A stretch of 64,000 nucleotides of DNA from assembly GCF_039634365.2 (NCBI RefSeq), contig NZ_CP155079.2:4092001-4156000 (forward strand). Reading direction: 5' to 3'. The stretch's first letter is position 1; the number at the start of each line of letters is the position of its first letter. The translations under genes were made by a program, and so were the position numbers. Source of the stretch: Mucilaginibacter sp. PAMB04168 (GTDB lineage: Bacteria; Bacteroidota; Bacteroidia; Sphingobacteriales; Sphingobacteriaceae). Below, in pieces: positions 1 through 8,218 of this stretch. The notes beneath the pieces are model-generated. The model saw nothing but the letters and a program-made list of their open reading frames with translations. It searched no databases and was not told the DNA's origin.

Positions 1-1
1 G

Positions 2-703
2 GTATTAAACAGTACTATTTATCAAATTAATACGTTTGCGCTTAGTGGCATGCCTAAAATAGTTAAACTGCAAGAAACTGTTGTAAAAGGCCGCGAGTAC
101 AAGTACATCGACTTTATTCTACCCGGTCAGCTTGGCTTCTCCTTGCTTAACATCGGTGTATTCGGCACCGCCTTTGTGTTCCTGAGCCTGCGCCAAACAC
201 TGGTTATAAAACGCTTTTTTGCTACACCTGTACAAAGGTATAGCATTGTGCTGGGTGAGATGCTTGCCCGGGTGGCTTTTGCTTTACTCGGCGCAATTGT
301 AATTATTGGCATAGGCCATTACGCGTTTGGCTTTACGCTGGTACACGGTGCCGTCACTGTTTTAAATATGTTGTTGCTCGCTTTTATTGGACTGGTCATA
401 TTTATGGGTTTTGGCTTTATCATATCAGGCTTGGCCAAAAACGAAACAAGTGTGCCGCCGCTTTCAAACATTATTACACTACCGCAATTTCTATTATCAG
501 GCACGTTCTTCTCCACTTCTGCATTTCCAACATGGCTGCAACCTGTTAGCAATGCATTGCCCCTAACCCACTTAAACAACGCAATGCGTAAAATAGCGTT
601 TGAAGGCGCCGGTTTAGGAGACGTTACACACCAGTTGCTTATACTATTTATATGGGGAATAGTCATCTATGCAGTAGCTGTAAAATCTTTCAAATGGGAA
701 TAA
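2..703 (+). CDS. ABC-2 type transporter permease, 5' end cut by window
   Basis: The reading frame is open to the window edge, so the N-terminus is missing; an internal Met at 50 is probably not the true start. The visible 233 residues contain about five hydrophobic segments separated by a short loop with the family-typical pattern of a substrate-exporting ABC-2 permease: a cytoplasmic stretch around TPVQRYSIVLGEM, then helices, then a PLSNIITLPQFLLSG re-entrant region and a final helix before a charged C-terminus (SFKWE). Members of this family pair with a separate ATPase, which would lie upstream outside the window. The substrate cannot be told from the sequence. Confidence 0.85.
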   Translation, partial: VLNSTIYQINTFALSGMPKIVKLQETVVKGREYKYIDFILPGQLGFSLLNIGVFGTAFVFLSLRQTLVIKRFFATPVQRYSIVLGEMLARVAFALLGAIVIIGIGHYAFGFTLVHGAVTVLNMLLLAFIGLVIFMGFGFIISGLAKNETSVPPLSNIITLPQFLLSGTFFSTSAFPTWLQPVSNALPLTHLNNAMRKIAFEGAGLGDVTHQLLILFIWGIVIYAVAVKSFKWE

Positions 704-734
704 CAATAAATTAACATAAAGTTTAAACTACCCT

Positions 735-742
735 TATATTTG
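735..742 (+). promoter_or_regulatory. Bacteroidota -7 box TATATTTG for the DUF2490 gene
   Basis: TATATTTG is an exact match to the TAnnTTTG consensus of Bacteroidota housekeeping promoters and ends 35 bases before the ATG at 778. I see no clear -33 TTG at the usual distance. Confidence 0.55.
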
Positions 743-777
743 TGTGCTTGTTAATATTAGCTTAACAAGCGCGCTTT

Positions 778-1467
778 ATGTTAAGACAGATATTCATTAC
801 TTTAATAGTCATAATTACAGCGGTTAAAACCTATGGACAGGGAACTAATCATGGGTTAGGCAGTTGGAATATCATAACAATTAATCTTCCGGGTAATACC
901 AAACACCGGATTGGCGGCTATTTTGAAGCTCAAAACCGTAACTACGGGGTTGTGAGCAACTTTTATTACCATGAGGAGAAACTGGGCGTAAGCTATAATT
1001 TAGACGATAACAGCTTTTTTTTAATAGGCGGAGGCCGCTATACCACCTATGGCTTTGATGCAGTAGATGAAGGTCCATCAGCCACCGAAAACCGCTTATG
1101 GGAGCAATTTACTTACAACCACTACATAAGCCGCATCAAAATGGAACATCGCTACCGTATTGAGCAGCGCTGGGTAAATTCCGCATATCGCAACCGATTC
1201 CGTTACCGGCTCAACGTTTTTATACCTATCAATAAACCGGCGCTTGATCCACATACATTCTTTGCAGCCGCTTTTGGCGAAGTTTTTTTTAACAACAACC
1301 AACCTAATTTAGAAAGGAACCGCTTTACTCCCTCGCTCGGATATAAATTTAGTAAAGAATTCTCGTTTCAGGCTGGCTACATCAATCAGCGTGATTATGA
1401 TTTAGCTTCAAGCGCTGATAAGAATTACCTTATCTTAACTGCCACTTATAACATACTGCGCAAGTAG
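778..1467 (+). CDS. DUF2490 family outer-membrane beta-barrel protein
   Basis: The 229-residue product starts with a signal peptide (hydrophobic segment to about residue 20, ending TYGQG). It continues as alternating polar/hydrophobic strands rich in Tyr, Arg and Asn, with the W-E-Q and H-R-Y-R-I-E-Q-R-W blocks typical of DUF2490 proteins. The last strand ends in hydrophobic residues close to the C-terminus, as expected for a barrel inserted by the BAM machinery. Its role is not known; the family is widespread in Bacteroidota. It has its own predicted promoter box (735-742), so it is probably monocistronic. Confidence 0.8.
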   Translation: MLRQIFITLIVIITAVKTYGQGTNHGLGSWNIITINLPGNTKHRIGGYFEAQNRNYGVVSNFYYHEEKLGVSYNLDDNSFFLIGGGRYTTYGFDAVDEGPSATENRLWEQFTYNHYISRIKMEHRYRIEQRWVNSAYRNRFRYRLNVFIPINKPALDPHTFFAAAFGEVFFNNNQPNLERNRFTPSLGYKFSKEFSFQAGYINQRDYDLASSADKNYLILTATYNILRK

Positions 1468-1597
1468 TCAGGAACAAGATGCCCCGTTAAAACGTTATTT
1501 TTATTTATTTGCAAGGCTACGCAGGTAGCATACTAAGTTATTGTAAACAAAACACTAAGTATTCAATTTTTACACTTTGAATATCATTTTTTGCCCT

Positions 1598-1605
1598 TAT
1601 CTTAG
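1598..1605 (+). promoter_or_regulatory. Possible -7 element of the eno promoter
   Basis: TATCTTAG differs from TAnnTTTG at one position and lies 18 bases after a TTG at 1577-1579, which could be the -33 element. It sits about 50 bases upstream of the enolase ATG. This is a pattern match only. Confidence 0.35.
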
Positions 1606-1656
1606 CGCGCAAATAATTGTATACCCATACACTTACCAAAAAATTATAATAGCATT

Positions 1657-2955
1657 ATGAGCTTAATTATTAATGTACATGCCCGCCAGATACTCGACTC
1701 GCGCGGTAACCCAACTGTTGAAGTTGAAGTTTTAACCGAGAACGGCGCTCTAGGTCGTGCTGCTGTACCATCGGGCGCGTCAACAGGTGCTCACGAAGCG
1801 GTTGAACTGCGTGATAACGACAAAAACAAATACATGGGCAAAGGCGTATTACAAGCTGTAGCTAATGTAAATGACAAACTGGCTAAAGAGTTACAAGGCA
1901 TGGACGTTTTTGAGCAAAATGCCATTGATAAAGTAATGCTTGAAATAGACGGCACCGCTAATAAAGGCAACTTAGGCGCAAACGCCATCCTGGGTGTATC
2001 ATTAGCCGTTGCTAAAGCTGCTGCACAAGAAAGCCGCCAGCCTTTATACCGTTACATTGGGGGCGTTAATGCTAACACGCTGCCTATCCCTATGATGAAC
2101 ATCGTTAACGGTGGTTCACACTCTGATGCACCTATCGCATTTCAGGAGTTTATGATTATGCCAGTGGGCGCTCCTTCTTTCTCTGAGGCCTTACGTTGGG
2201 GAACTGAGGTATTTCATAACCTGAAAAAGATTTTGCACGACCGCGGCCTGTCAACCGCTGTAGGTGATGAAGGCGGCTTTGCCCCGACCTTTGAAGGCAC
2301 CGAGGATGGTGTTGAAACCATTTTAAAAGCTATAGAAAAAGCAGGCTACAAAGCTGGCGAAGAGATTTTTTTGGCGTTTGATTGTGCTGCATCTGAATTT
2401 TATGTAGACGGCAAATATGACTACACTAAGTTTGAAGGCGAAAAAGGTGCTATCCGTACCAGCGCTGAGCAGGTTGAATACCTGGCCCAGTTAGCCGAAA
2501 AATATCCGATCATTTCTATTGAAGACGGCATGGCCGAGGACGATTGGGATGGATGGAAATTGCTGACAGAAAGAATTGGTGATAAAGTTCAGTTGGTAGG
2601 TGATGATTTGTTTGTAACTAACGTAACCCGTTTACAACAAGGCATTGATACCAATGTGGGTAATTCTATTTTAGTTAAAGTAAACCAAATTGGTTCTTTA
2701 ACCGAAACCATCAACGCGGTATCATTAGCACAAACTAATGGTTACACCTCGGTAATGAGTCACCGTTCGGGCGAGACTGAAGACAGCACGATTGCCGACC
2801 TGGCAGTTGCGCTTAACTGCGGTCAGATCAAAACCGGTTCAGCCTCACGTTCAGACCGGATCGCAAAATACAACCAACTGTTGCGCATTGAGGAAGAATT
2901 AGGTGCCAACGCTAAATTTATAGGCAAAGACTTCAAATTTTTGAAGAAGAGATAA
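1657..2955 (+). CDS. eno: Enolase (phosphopyruvate hydratase)
   Basis: The 432-residue product catalyses the reversible conversion of 2-phosphoglycerate to phosphoenolpyruvate in glycolysis. Its length is normal for bacterial enolase. Recognisable are the N-terminal ARQILDSRGNPTVEVEV block, GASTG loop, the VGDEGGFAP segment with the catalytic Glu, magnesium-binding Asp/Glu in CAASEFY, SIEDGMAEDD and GDDLFVTN, the catalytic Lys in VKVNQIGSLTET, and the SHRSGETED signature. The start chosen gives MSLIINVHARQILDSRGN, which matches family N-termini. It is followed by a strong bidirectional terminator, so it is transcribed alone. Confidence 0.99.
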   Translation: MSLIINVHARQILDSRGNPTVEVEVLTENGALGRAAVPSGASTGAHEAVELRDNDKNKYMGKGVLQAVANVNDKLAKELQGMDVFEQNAIDKVMLEIDGTANKGNLGANAILGVSLAVAKAAAQESRQPLYRYIGGVNANTLPIPMMNIVNGGSHSDAPIAFQEFMIMPVGAPSFSEALRWGTEVFHNLKKILHDRGLSTAVGDEGGFAPTFEGTEDGVETILKAIEKAGYKAGEEIFLAFDCAASEFYVDGKYDYTKFEGEKGAIRTSAEQVEYLAQLAEKYPIISIEDGMAEDDWDGWKLLTERIGDKVQLVGDDLFVTNVTRLQQGIDTNVGNSILVKVNQIGSLTETINAVSLAQTNGYTSVMSHRSGETEDSTIADLAVALNCGQIKTGSASRSDRIAKYNQLLRIEEELGANAKFIGKDFKFLKKR

Positions 2956-3008
2956 TTGATTGATTAATGAGTAGTTGATATGTTCAGCTGCCAGTAACGA
3001 ATAAAAAC

Positions 3009-3037
3009 AATAAAGCCGCTCAATGAGCGGCTTTATT
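3009..3037. terminator. Bidirectional intrinsic terminator between eno and the response regulator
   Basis: A perfect 13-bp stem (arms 3009-3021 and 3025-3037) closes a 3-base loop. The GC core is flanked by A-rich and T-rich ends, so it can act for eno on the plus strand and for the convergent regulator gene on the minus strand. Confidence 0.9.
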
Positions 3038-3068
3038 GTTTAGTAATATCGGGTTTCAACAACAGGTG

Positions 3069-3437
3069 TCAATCTGTAAACTTGTGTACAATAGCAAAAA
3101 GGTCTGCTAACTCAAAAGGCTTTTTCAGATAACCATCGGCTAAGCCAGCTTCAGTAACTTCTTTAATATTGCTAACTGCCGATACCATTATTATAGGAAT
3201 ATGACTAGTAGCAGGATTGGTTTTTAACTCCTTACTTAGCTGCTGCCCATTGGCATCACTTTTCCAGTCGGTTAACCAATTATCCAACAGAATAAGACTT
3301 GGATTGATCTGCGCAATGTCCTTCAAAATTCTGGCATCTTCTGATGCTATTACTTCGTAGCCATGCTCCTTTAAGGCATAGGTGATGGTATCTCTTATGT
3401 CTTTATCATCTTCAATAAGCAGAACTTTCTTAGCCAT
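3069..3437 (-). CDS. Single-domain response regulator (CheY-like)
   Basis: The 122 residues form one receiver domain with no output domain. The acidic pocket E9-D10-D11, the phospho-acceptor D52 (LILLDNW), the Thr/Ser position S86 and the conserved K105 followed by Pro-Phe are all present, so it should be phosphorylatable. An insertion after D52 (DWKSDANGQ) is longer than in CheY. No kinase gene is adjacent; the partner is unknown and may be a hybrid kinase elsewhere. It probably passes phosphate on or acts by protein-protein contact. Confidence 0.9.
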   Translation of the reverse strand: MAKKVLLIEDDKDIRDTITYALKEHGYEVIASEDARILKDIAQINPSLILLDNWLTDWKSDANGQQLSKELKTNPATSHIPIIMVSAVSNIKEVTEAGLADGYLKKPFELADLFAIVHKFTD

Positions 3438-3594
3438 AACTCGTAGCGGTAAGTAAAATAACGTGATCTATCTAAAAAAATGACTTCAGCTATTATTGAA
3501 GCCTCATTAATTCTTAAATAGTAAACAACAATACCCCTGCTTTTTGTTTTACTATGCTACTTAAATACTGCAAATTTTTAAAGGCCAGGGCTTA

Positions 3595-3885
3595 TTACAC
3601 AAGCCTGGTTAATGTCTTAATTTTGGCAGGTTTGGTTAGCAACACTGGCGATACTCTAACAAAATGTTTATAATGCACAGCTTCCTGGTGCTTCTTTAAT
3701 GATTCTTCGTCTTCCCACTCTTCTATAATCACATACCGGCAGCGTTCATCATTGTACTGGTACAACTCGTAACTCATACAGCCTTCTTCGCTTAATGATG
3801 TTTCAACCAGTTTTTTTAACTCCTGCTCAAATGCTTCCTCCGCATCAGCATGGCAATGCAAAATAGCTATCAGTTTAACACTCAT
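3595..3885 (-). CDS. ABM-domain protein, putative quinol monooxygenase (YgiN-like)
   Basis: The 96-residue product matches the antibiotic biosynthesis monooxygenase fold: an N-terminal beta strand ending in AILHCHADAEEAFEQEL, a helix, then the CMSYELYQ strand and the EEWEDEESLKKHQEAVHYKHF segment typical of the dimeric alpha/beta barrel family. Such proteins oxidise small aromatic or quinol compounds without cofactors, or serve as uncharacterised stress proteins. It stands alone between the response regulator and tdk on the same strand; the gap upstream of it has no clear promoter that I can name. Confidence 0.85.
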   Translation of the reverse strand: MSVKLIAILHCHADAEEAFEQELKKLVETSLSEEGCMSYELYQYNDERCRYVIIEEWEDEESLKKHQEAVHYKHFVRVSPVLLTKPAKIKTLTRLV

Positions 3886-3969
3886 AATTGGTTGGTTATA
3901 TTACTTAATAACCAATAGCGGCAACAATTTGTTCAGGAATCTTAAAGTAAGCGTAATAAAAAGCTTGTT

Positions 3970-4545
3970 TTATGCTTCCATATAGCAGGGGCGGCAGCGG
4001 GGTTCGTAGCTTTCTTTTTCGCCAAGCAATATCCGGTTACCATCAGCAACCAGCCGGTAAGAGTATAAAGCAGGATTGCCACATTTTACACAAACAGCAT
4101 GTACTTTGGTAACCGATTCGGCCATGGCCATAATAGCAGGCATGGGGCCAAAAGGCTTGCCTTTATAGTCCATATCTAAACCGGCAACTATAACCCTAAC
4201 GCCTCTGTTTGCCAGCGCATTACATACGTAGGGTAGCTCATCATCAAAAAACTGGGCTTCATCAATACCAACTACCTGTACATGGCTGCCTAAAAGTAAA
4301 ATGGCCGATGAGCTTTCAACTGGGGTACAGGGAATGCTGTTCTGGTTGTGAGATACTACCGCGCTTTCATCATAACGGGTATCTGTATTGGGTTTAAAAA
4401 TCTCCACCTGCAAACGCGCAATTTGTGCACGTCGAAGCCTGCGTATAAGTTCCTCGGTTTTGCCTGAGAACATAGATCCGCATACCACTTCAATACTACC
4501 GCCGTGTTCACTGCGCCTTTTAAAAACATCTTCACTAAACAGCAT
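3970..4545 (-). CDS. tdk: Thymidine kinase
   Basis: The 191-residue type II thymidine kinase phosphorylates thymidine with ATP in the salvage pathway. The P-loop G23-S-M-F-S-G-K-T30 follows the SIEVVCG strand; the DEAQFF Walker B-like motif is near residue 115; FGPMPAIMAMAE and the Tyr/Val-rich nucleoside lid are present. Two Cys pairs (CVKC and CRPC) form the zinc site. It is divergent from the Pro/Glu-rich gene at 4622; the roughly 76 bases between them carry that gene's -7 box. Confidence 0.97.
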   Translation of the reverse strand: MLFSEDVFKRRSEHGGSIEVVCGSMFSGKTEELIRRLRRAQIARLQVEIFKPNTDTRYDESAVVSHNQNSIPCTPVESSSAILLLGSHVQVVGIDEAQFFDDELPYVCNALANRGVRVIVAGLDMDYKGKPFGPMPAIMAMAESVTKVHAVCVKCGNPALYSYRLVADGNRILLGEKESYEPRCRPCYMEA

Positions 4546-4586
4546 TCCAGAATTTTTTACAGCCGGCTAATATCAGAATTATATCT

Positions 4587-4594
4587 TACTTTTG
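4587..4594 (+). promoter_or_regulatory. -7 box TACTTTTG for the Pro/Glu-rich gene
   Basis: TACTTTTG fits TAnnTTTG exactly and lies 28 bases before the ATG at 4622. Because the alternative upstream TTG start at 4592 lies inside this box, the box also decides the start codon. Confidence 0.5.
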
Positions 4595-4621
4595 AGTGGA
4601 TACATTTTCAACACCCGGTAC

Positions 4622-5791
4622 ATGAAACAGCAGGAGATATTAAGAAAGATAGGCAATATACTGAAAGAGCTGAACGAGCAGTACGAGTATCTGCAAGCAG
4701 AAGAAATGCATCAGAACGACTTAGAACTTGAATTATTTGCAGCCAATGCCAAGTTTTTAACCGATCATACCGAAATACTCAGAAAGATTAACATACAGCT
4801 ACATGATGCAAAATTAAGCCTGCCCGAACATACCGATGATCACGCCACGCTTTTGCTTGAACCAGTAACCACCGAGGACAATGAAATACCCCAGGCTAAC
4901 GTATTCGAATTGCCTGAAAATACGCCACTACCGCCATTGTCGGAAACAGCGATAAACTATCATTTAAACTCCGAAGAGGATGAACAAGTAAGGCCTGAAG
5001 TGACTGAAACATTTACTGCAGCTAACACGGAATCAGCCTGGCAACAGTTGCCTGAAGAAGATAATAACCACCACCATGATGTAGTTATTGAGCATACGCA
5101 GGACACTTATGGCTTTTTTAGGCATGAACCAGAAGTAAGCAGCGAACAGCATAGCTTTAGCTTAAGCAGCAGCCATACCGAAGAAGAGCCAACACCAGTA
5201 CATGTAGATATTACTGAACCAGCTGCCCCCCTGTTTGAAGCGCCTGCAGCAGAAACAGAACCTGCATACACTCCTGAAATACAACAACCCGACGAAGAGG
5301 AACCACAGCCCCCGGCCGAACCCGTTAAAGAACCCACTGCGCCTGCACCTGTTGAAGAACCTACGCCACAGCTTGCAACAATACAACAACATGCTTTTGA
5401 GCCTATAGCACAGGAGCCTGTAACAACTTATGCACCACCCGTTTTTGAACCAGCTAAGCCCGAGCCTGAGCAGCCTTTAACATTAAATGAGCGGCTATCG
5501 GCCCAGTTAAACGGCAGTAAACAAGCATCCACTGGCACATCACATGCTCAATCGGTTACTGATATTAAATCGGCAATTAACCTGAATGATAAGATGCTGT
5601 TTGTAAAGGACCTGTTTAATGGCTACAGCCTGGCTTATAGCGAAGCTATTGAATTGCTTAACCGGTGCAAGACGTTTGACGAAGCCGACCGCTTCCTGAA
5701 GTCGAACTATGTCGCCAAAAATAATTGGGCCGATAAGCCCGATACGGTAGACAAATTTTACGCAATTCTGCAACGGCGGTTTGCTTCTTAA
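4622..5791 (+). CDS. Pro/Glu-rich protein with conserved C-terminal domain, unknown function
   Basis: I do not recognise a named family. The 389-residue product has three parts. An N-terminal region of about 65 residues (KQQEILRKIGNILKELNEQYEYL onward) is strongly heptad-like and probably coiled coil. A central region of about 220 residues is low-complexity, rich in Glu, Pro, Ala and Thr and poor in Arg and Lys, so acidic and disordered. A folded C-terminal part of about 95 residues starts at LTLNERLSAQLNG and continues through INLNDKMLFVKDLFNGYSLAYSEAIELLNRC. There is no signal peptide or membrane segment. The ATG at 4622 is preferred over the in-frame TTG at 4592. A scaffold or adaptor role is a guess. 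Confidence 0.7.
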   Translation: MKQQEILRKIGNILKELNEQYEYLQAEEMHQNDLELELFAANAKFLTDHTEILRKINIQLHDAKLSLPEHTDDHATLLLEPVTTEDNEIPQANVFELPENTPLPPLSETAINYHLNSEEDEQVRPEVTETFTAANTESAWQQLPEEDNNHHHDVVIEHTQDTYGFFRHEPEVSSEQHSFSLSSSHTEEEPTPVHVDITEPAAPLFEAPAAETEPAYTPEIQQPDEEEPQPPAEPVKEPTAPAPVEEPTPQLATIQQHAFEPIAQEPVTTYAPPVFEPAKPEPEQPLTLNERLSAQLNGSKQASTGTSHAQSVTDIKSAINLNDKMLFVKDLFNGYSLAYSEAIELLNRCKTFDEADRFLKSNYVAKNNWADKPDTVDKFYAILQRRFAS

Positions 5792-5898
5792 ATTACCGGC
5801 AAGCGAGCTTAGTGTTTAAGCCGCGGTGTTTTTTATATTTACATCACACATTTGAATCTGGTTAGAGGTTTATAGTAAAGCAAATGCAACAACTATAA

Positions 5899-6624
5899 AT
5901 GATTGTAAATTATACCAACCAGGGATGGGAAGTAATAACACAACGTGCACACGGCTTACTGGCTGCCCAGTTGGCCATGCACTGGAATAAGAAGGAGCGC
6001 CCAACGCGCTGGACAGAAACGTTGCTGGCCATTGCCGAGCATGATGATGCCCGCACCGAGCTCGAATCAGACCAATTATTGACCGAACAAGGTGGCCCAC
6101 TAAATTTTGACATGCAATTGTTCGACCCGGAACATTGCCGGTTAATGGCTAATATATCGCTATCTAAAAGCCGTTATATAGCGCTGCTTACTTCCATGCA
6201 TATGGTTTTCCTTTTTGAAAAAGAGGCAGACAGTAATCCGTTAGTAAAGCCTTTTTTAAAAGAGCAAGCCCGTTTGCAAAAGCAATGGCGTACCAACTTA
6301 GCAATTGATGAACAGGAAACTAGCCGGATATACCGTTTGTTGGAATGGTGCGATGCTTGCTCACTATTGCTTTGCCGCAATGAGGTGCAGCCCGAGAAGC
6401 GCAATATTGAAATAAGCCAGGGCCCCTCAAACACCACCTACCACCTACGGCAAAAATCAAATGGGCAATTAACCGTCACCCCTTGGCCATTTGAAGAAGA
6501 TGAATTTCAAGTAAGGTTGGAAAAAAGAATAATACCTCAATTACACTTTAAAGACAACGAAGATTTTAAGAAGCATTTTGTCTCTGCACCAGTAGAGGAA
6601 ATAATCTGGGCTTTTAAAATGTAA
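5899..6624 (+). CDS. DUF3891 family protein
   Basis: The 241-residue cytosolic protein starts MIVNYTNQGWEVITQRAHGLLAAQLAMHW, the hallmark of DUF3891, whose function is unknown to me. His and Asp residues in QRAHGLLAAQLA and AIAEHDDA are spaced like those of HD-type metal sites (H...HD), so a metal-dependent hydrolase-like fold is possible. The rest is helical with a beta C-terminus (RLEKRIIPQLHF). It follows the Pro/Glu-rich gene by about 107 bases and may have its own promoter. Confidence 0.75.
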   Translation: MIVNYTNQGWEVITQRAHGLLAAQLAMHWNKKERPTRWTETLLAIAEHDDARTELESDQLLTEQGGPLNFDMQLFDPEHCRLMANISLSKSRYIALLTSMHMVFLFEKEADSNPLVKPFLKEQARLQKQWRTNLAIDEQETSRIYRLLEWCDACSLLLCRNEVQPEKRNIEISQGPSNTTYHLRQKSNGQLTVTPWPFEEDEFQVRLEKRIIPQLHFKDNEDFKKHFVSAPVEEIIWAFKM

Positions 6625-6701
6625 TTCTGTAAAATTTATTTGCAATTATCAAAACCTTAAGTAAATTTAAACATTTGATTATAAACCCATTATCTACAGT
6701 T

Positions 6702-7421
6702 ATGAAAAATCAAATTCTAAAATCATGCTTAATTGGCGCCGGCACAATTGTATTGTTTATTATTGATGTTAAATTGTCCTTTGCACAGTCAGACTGTACA
6801 GCACGAGCCTTCGGCTTACCAACAGCATTAATGGCTCCCGCCGTAGTTTATGATCCTCAAAGAGAGATGGAAAACTTTTATTTAAATACCTCAGGTAGCA
6901 GATATTTGAATGACAATTGGGCAACTGGCAAAATTGTCACAACAGACGGTGATGAGTACAGTAATCTTAATGTGAAGTATGATCTATGGAATGACAAAGT
7001 TGAGGTATTAGCAAGCAACAGAAAGGTGGTTCCAAACAACATCGAAAAATTGGTGATTTACACTGATCTTAATAAACCATTAGTTTTCAAAAGTGGTTTT
7101 CCGTCAGTAGCTGAATATAATAATCAAACTTTATATCAGGTTTTAACTAATGGAAAAGCTTCTTTATTGAAAAAGCCGGCAAAAAAACTACAGATAGAGA
7201 ACGCTTATAACAATACTAAGGCAACGCAGTTCAACTCTTTAAATGATTATTACGTTTATAAAGACAGTCAGATGATCAAGTTCTCCAGAAAAAAGAGTGC
7301 TATAGCCACAATATTAGCCGACAAACAAAACCAAGTGTTAGCCTATATAGAAAAAAATAGCATTAATTTAAAAGACGACACAGATTTAGAGAAGGTTATA
7401 GAGTTTTACAATAAACTGTAA
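6702..7421 (+). CDS. Exported protein of unknown function
   Basis: From the ATG at 6702 the product is 239 residues with a signal peptide (MKNQILKSCLIGAGTIVLF, cleavage probably after SFAQ). An in-frame TTG at 6675 would add a non-signal-like leader and is less likely. The mature part has a strand-rich Lys/Asn/Asp composition and a block (GSRYLNDNWATGKIVTTDGD) resembling secreted Bacteroidota proteins in which a short strand-turn motif precedes YSNLNVKYDLWNDKVEVL. I cannot assign a family with certainty. The gene has lower GC than its neighbours. Confidence 0.7.
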   Translation: MKNQILKSCLIGAGTIVLFIIDVKLSFAQSDCTARAFGLPTALMAPAVVYDPQREMENFYLNTSGSRYLNDNWATGKIVTTDGDEYSNLNVKYDLWNDKVEVLASNRKVVPNNIEKLVIYTDLNKPLVFKSGFPSVAEYNNQTLYQVLTNGKASLLKKPAKKLQIENAYNNTKATQFNSLNDYYVYKDSQMIKFSRKKSAIATILADKQNQVLAYIEKNSINLKDDTDLEKVIEFYNKL

Positions 7422-7471
7422 GTTCTGACTGACAGGCATTTGAATAAATCATCTTAAGAGCAATACTTCTT

Positions 7472-8218
7472 TTAAATGCCCAATACCTGCTTTAACCTGG
7501 CATACCCGGCCTTGCTAACCGGAATACGGGTTCCAGATTTCAGGATGGCAACATGTGCATCTTTCTCAAACGGATCAATACGGGTAATTTGCGATAAGTT
7601 GATAATGTAAGAACGGTGCACACGGGCAAAATGGCGGGCATCAAGGGTTTGCTCAAAAAAGCTCATCGTCTTGTTCTTTAAAAATGAACCCTCGGGCGTA
7701 CAAATGCTAACATAATCGTCATCAGCAGCAAGATACTCAATGTCATGCACCGGAATGATCTTTACCTTAGTACCGGTTTTGACCACAATGCGCTCATGCT
7801 GCGCTGGTGATTGCGAAGCAGTTTCTAATAAAGCTTCCGTCGGTTTAACAGCAGGCTTAACTGAATTTTGCGCCAGGTACTTCTCTATAGCCTTATTAAA
7901 GCGTTCACGACTGAAAGGTTTCAAGAGATAATCTACCGCATGAGTTTCAAAAGCTTTTATAGCGTATTCATCAAATGCAGTGGTAAAAATAACCTGCGGC
8001 GGCTGATCCACCAGTTCCAACATTTCAAAGCCGTTTATTTTAGGCATTTGTACATCCAGAAATATCAGGTCGGGCTGGTGTTGCATAATGGCTTTTATAC
8101 CCTCAAAACCATCGCCGCATTCCTGCAATACCTGTACCTGTTGGTTAAAAGGCTGCAAATATTCCTGCACTACCATGCGGGCTAAAGGTTCGTCATCAAT
8201 AATCAGTACGCGTGTCAT
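7472..8218 (-). CDS. LytTR family response regulator
   Basis: The 248-residue protein has a receiver domain (residues about 1-120; acidic pocket D8-D9-E10, phospho-acceptor D55 in LIFLDVQMP, Lys in YLLKPF). A linker follows, then a LytTR DNA-binding domain (about 145-247) with the EYLAADDDYVSI and FARVHRSYIINLSQI blocks. It overlaps the kinase gene upstream by 4 bp (ATGA), so the two are translationally coupled. Together with the LiaF-like protein upstream it forms a probable envelope-stress signalling operon. Confidence 0.95.
   Translation of the reverse strand: MTRVLIIDDEPLARMVVQEYLQPFNQQVQVLQECGDGFEGIKAIMQHQPDLIFLDVQMPKINGFEMLELVDQPPQVIFTTAFDEYAIKAFETHAVDYLLKPFSRERFNKAIEKYLAQNSVKPAVKPTEALLETASQSPAQHERIVVKTGTKVKIIPVHDIEYLAADDDYVSICTPEGSFLKNKTMSFFEQTLDARHFARVHRSYIINLSQITRIDPFEKDAHVAILKSGTRIPVSKAGYARLKQVLGI

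Noticed and set aside
4592..4621. Upstream TTG start for the Pro/Glu-rich gene
   Set aside because: The TTG lies inside an exact -7 promoter box, so it would be before the mRNA start.
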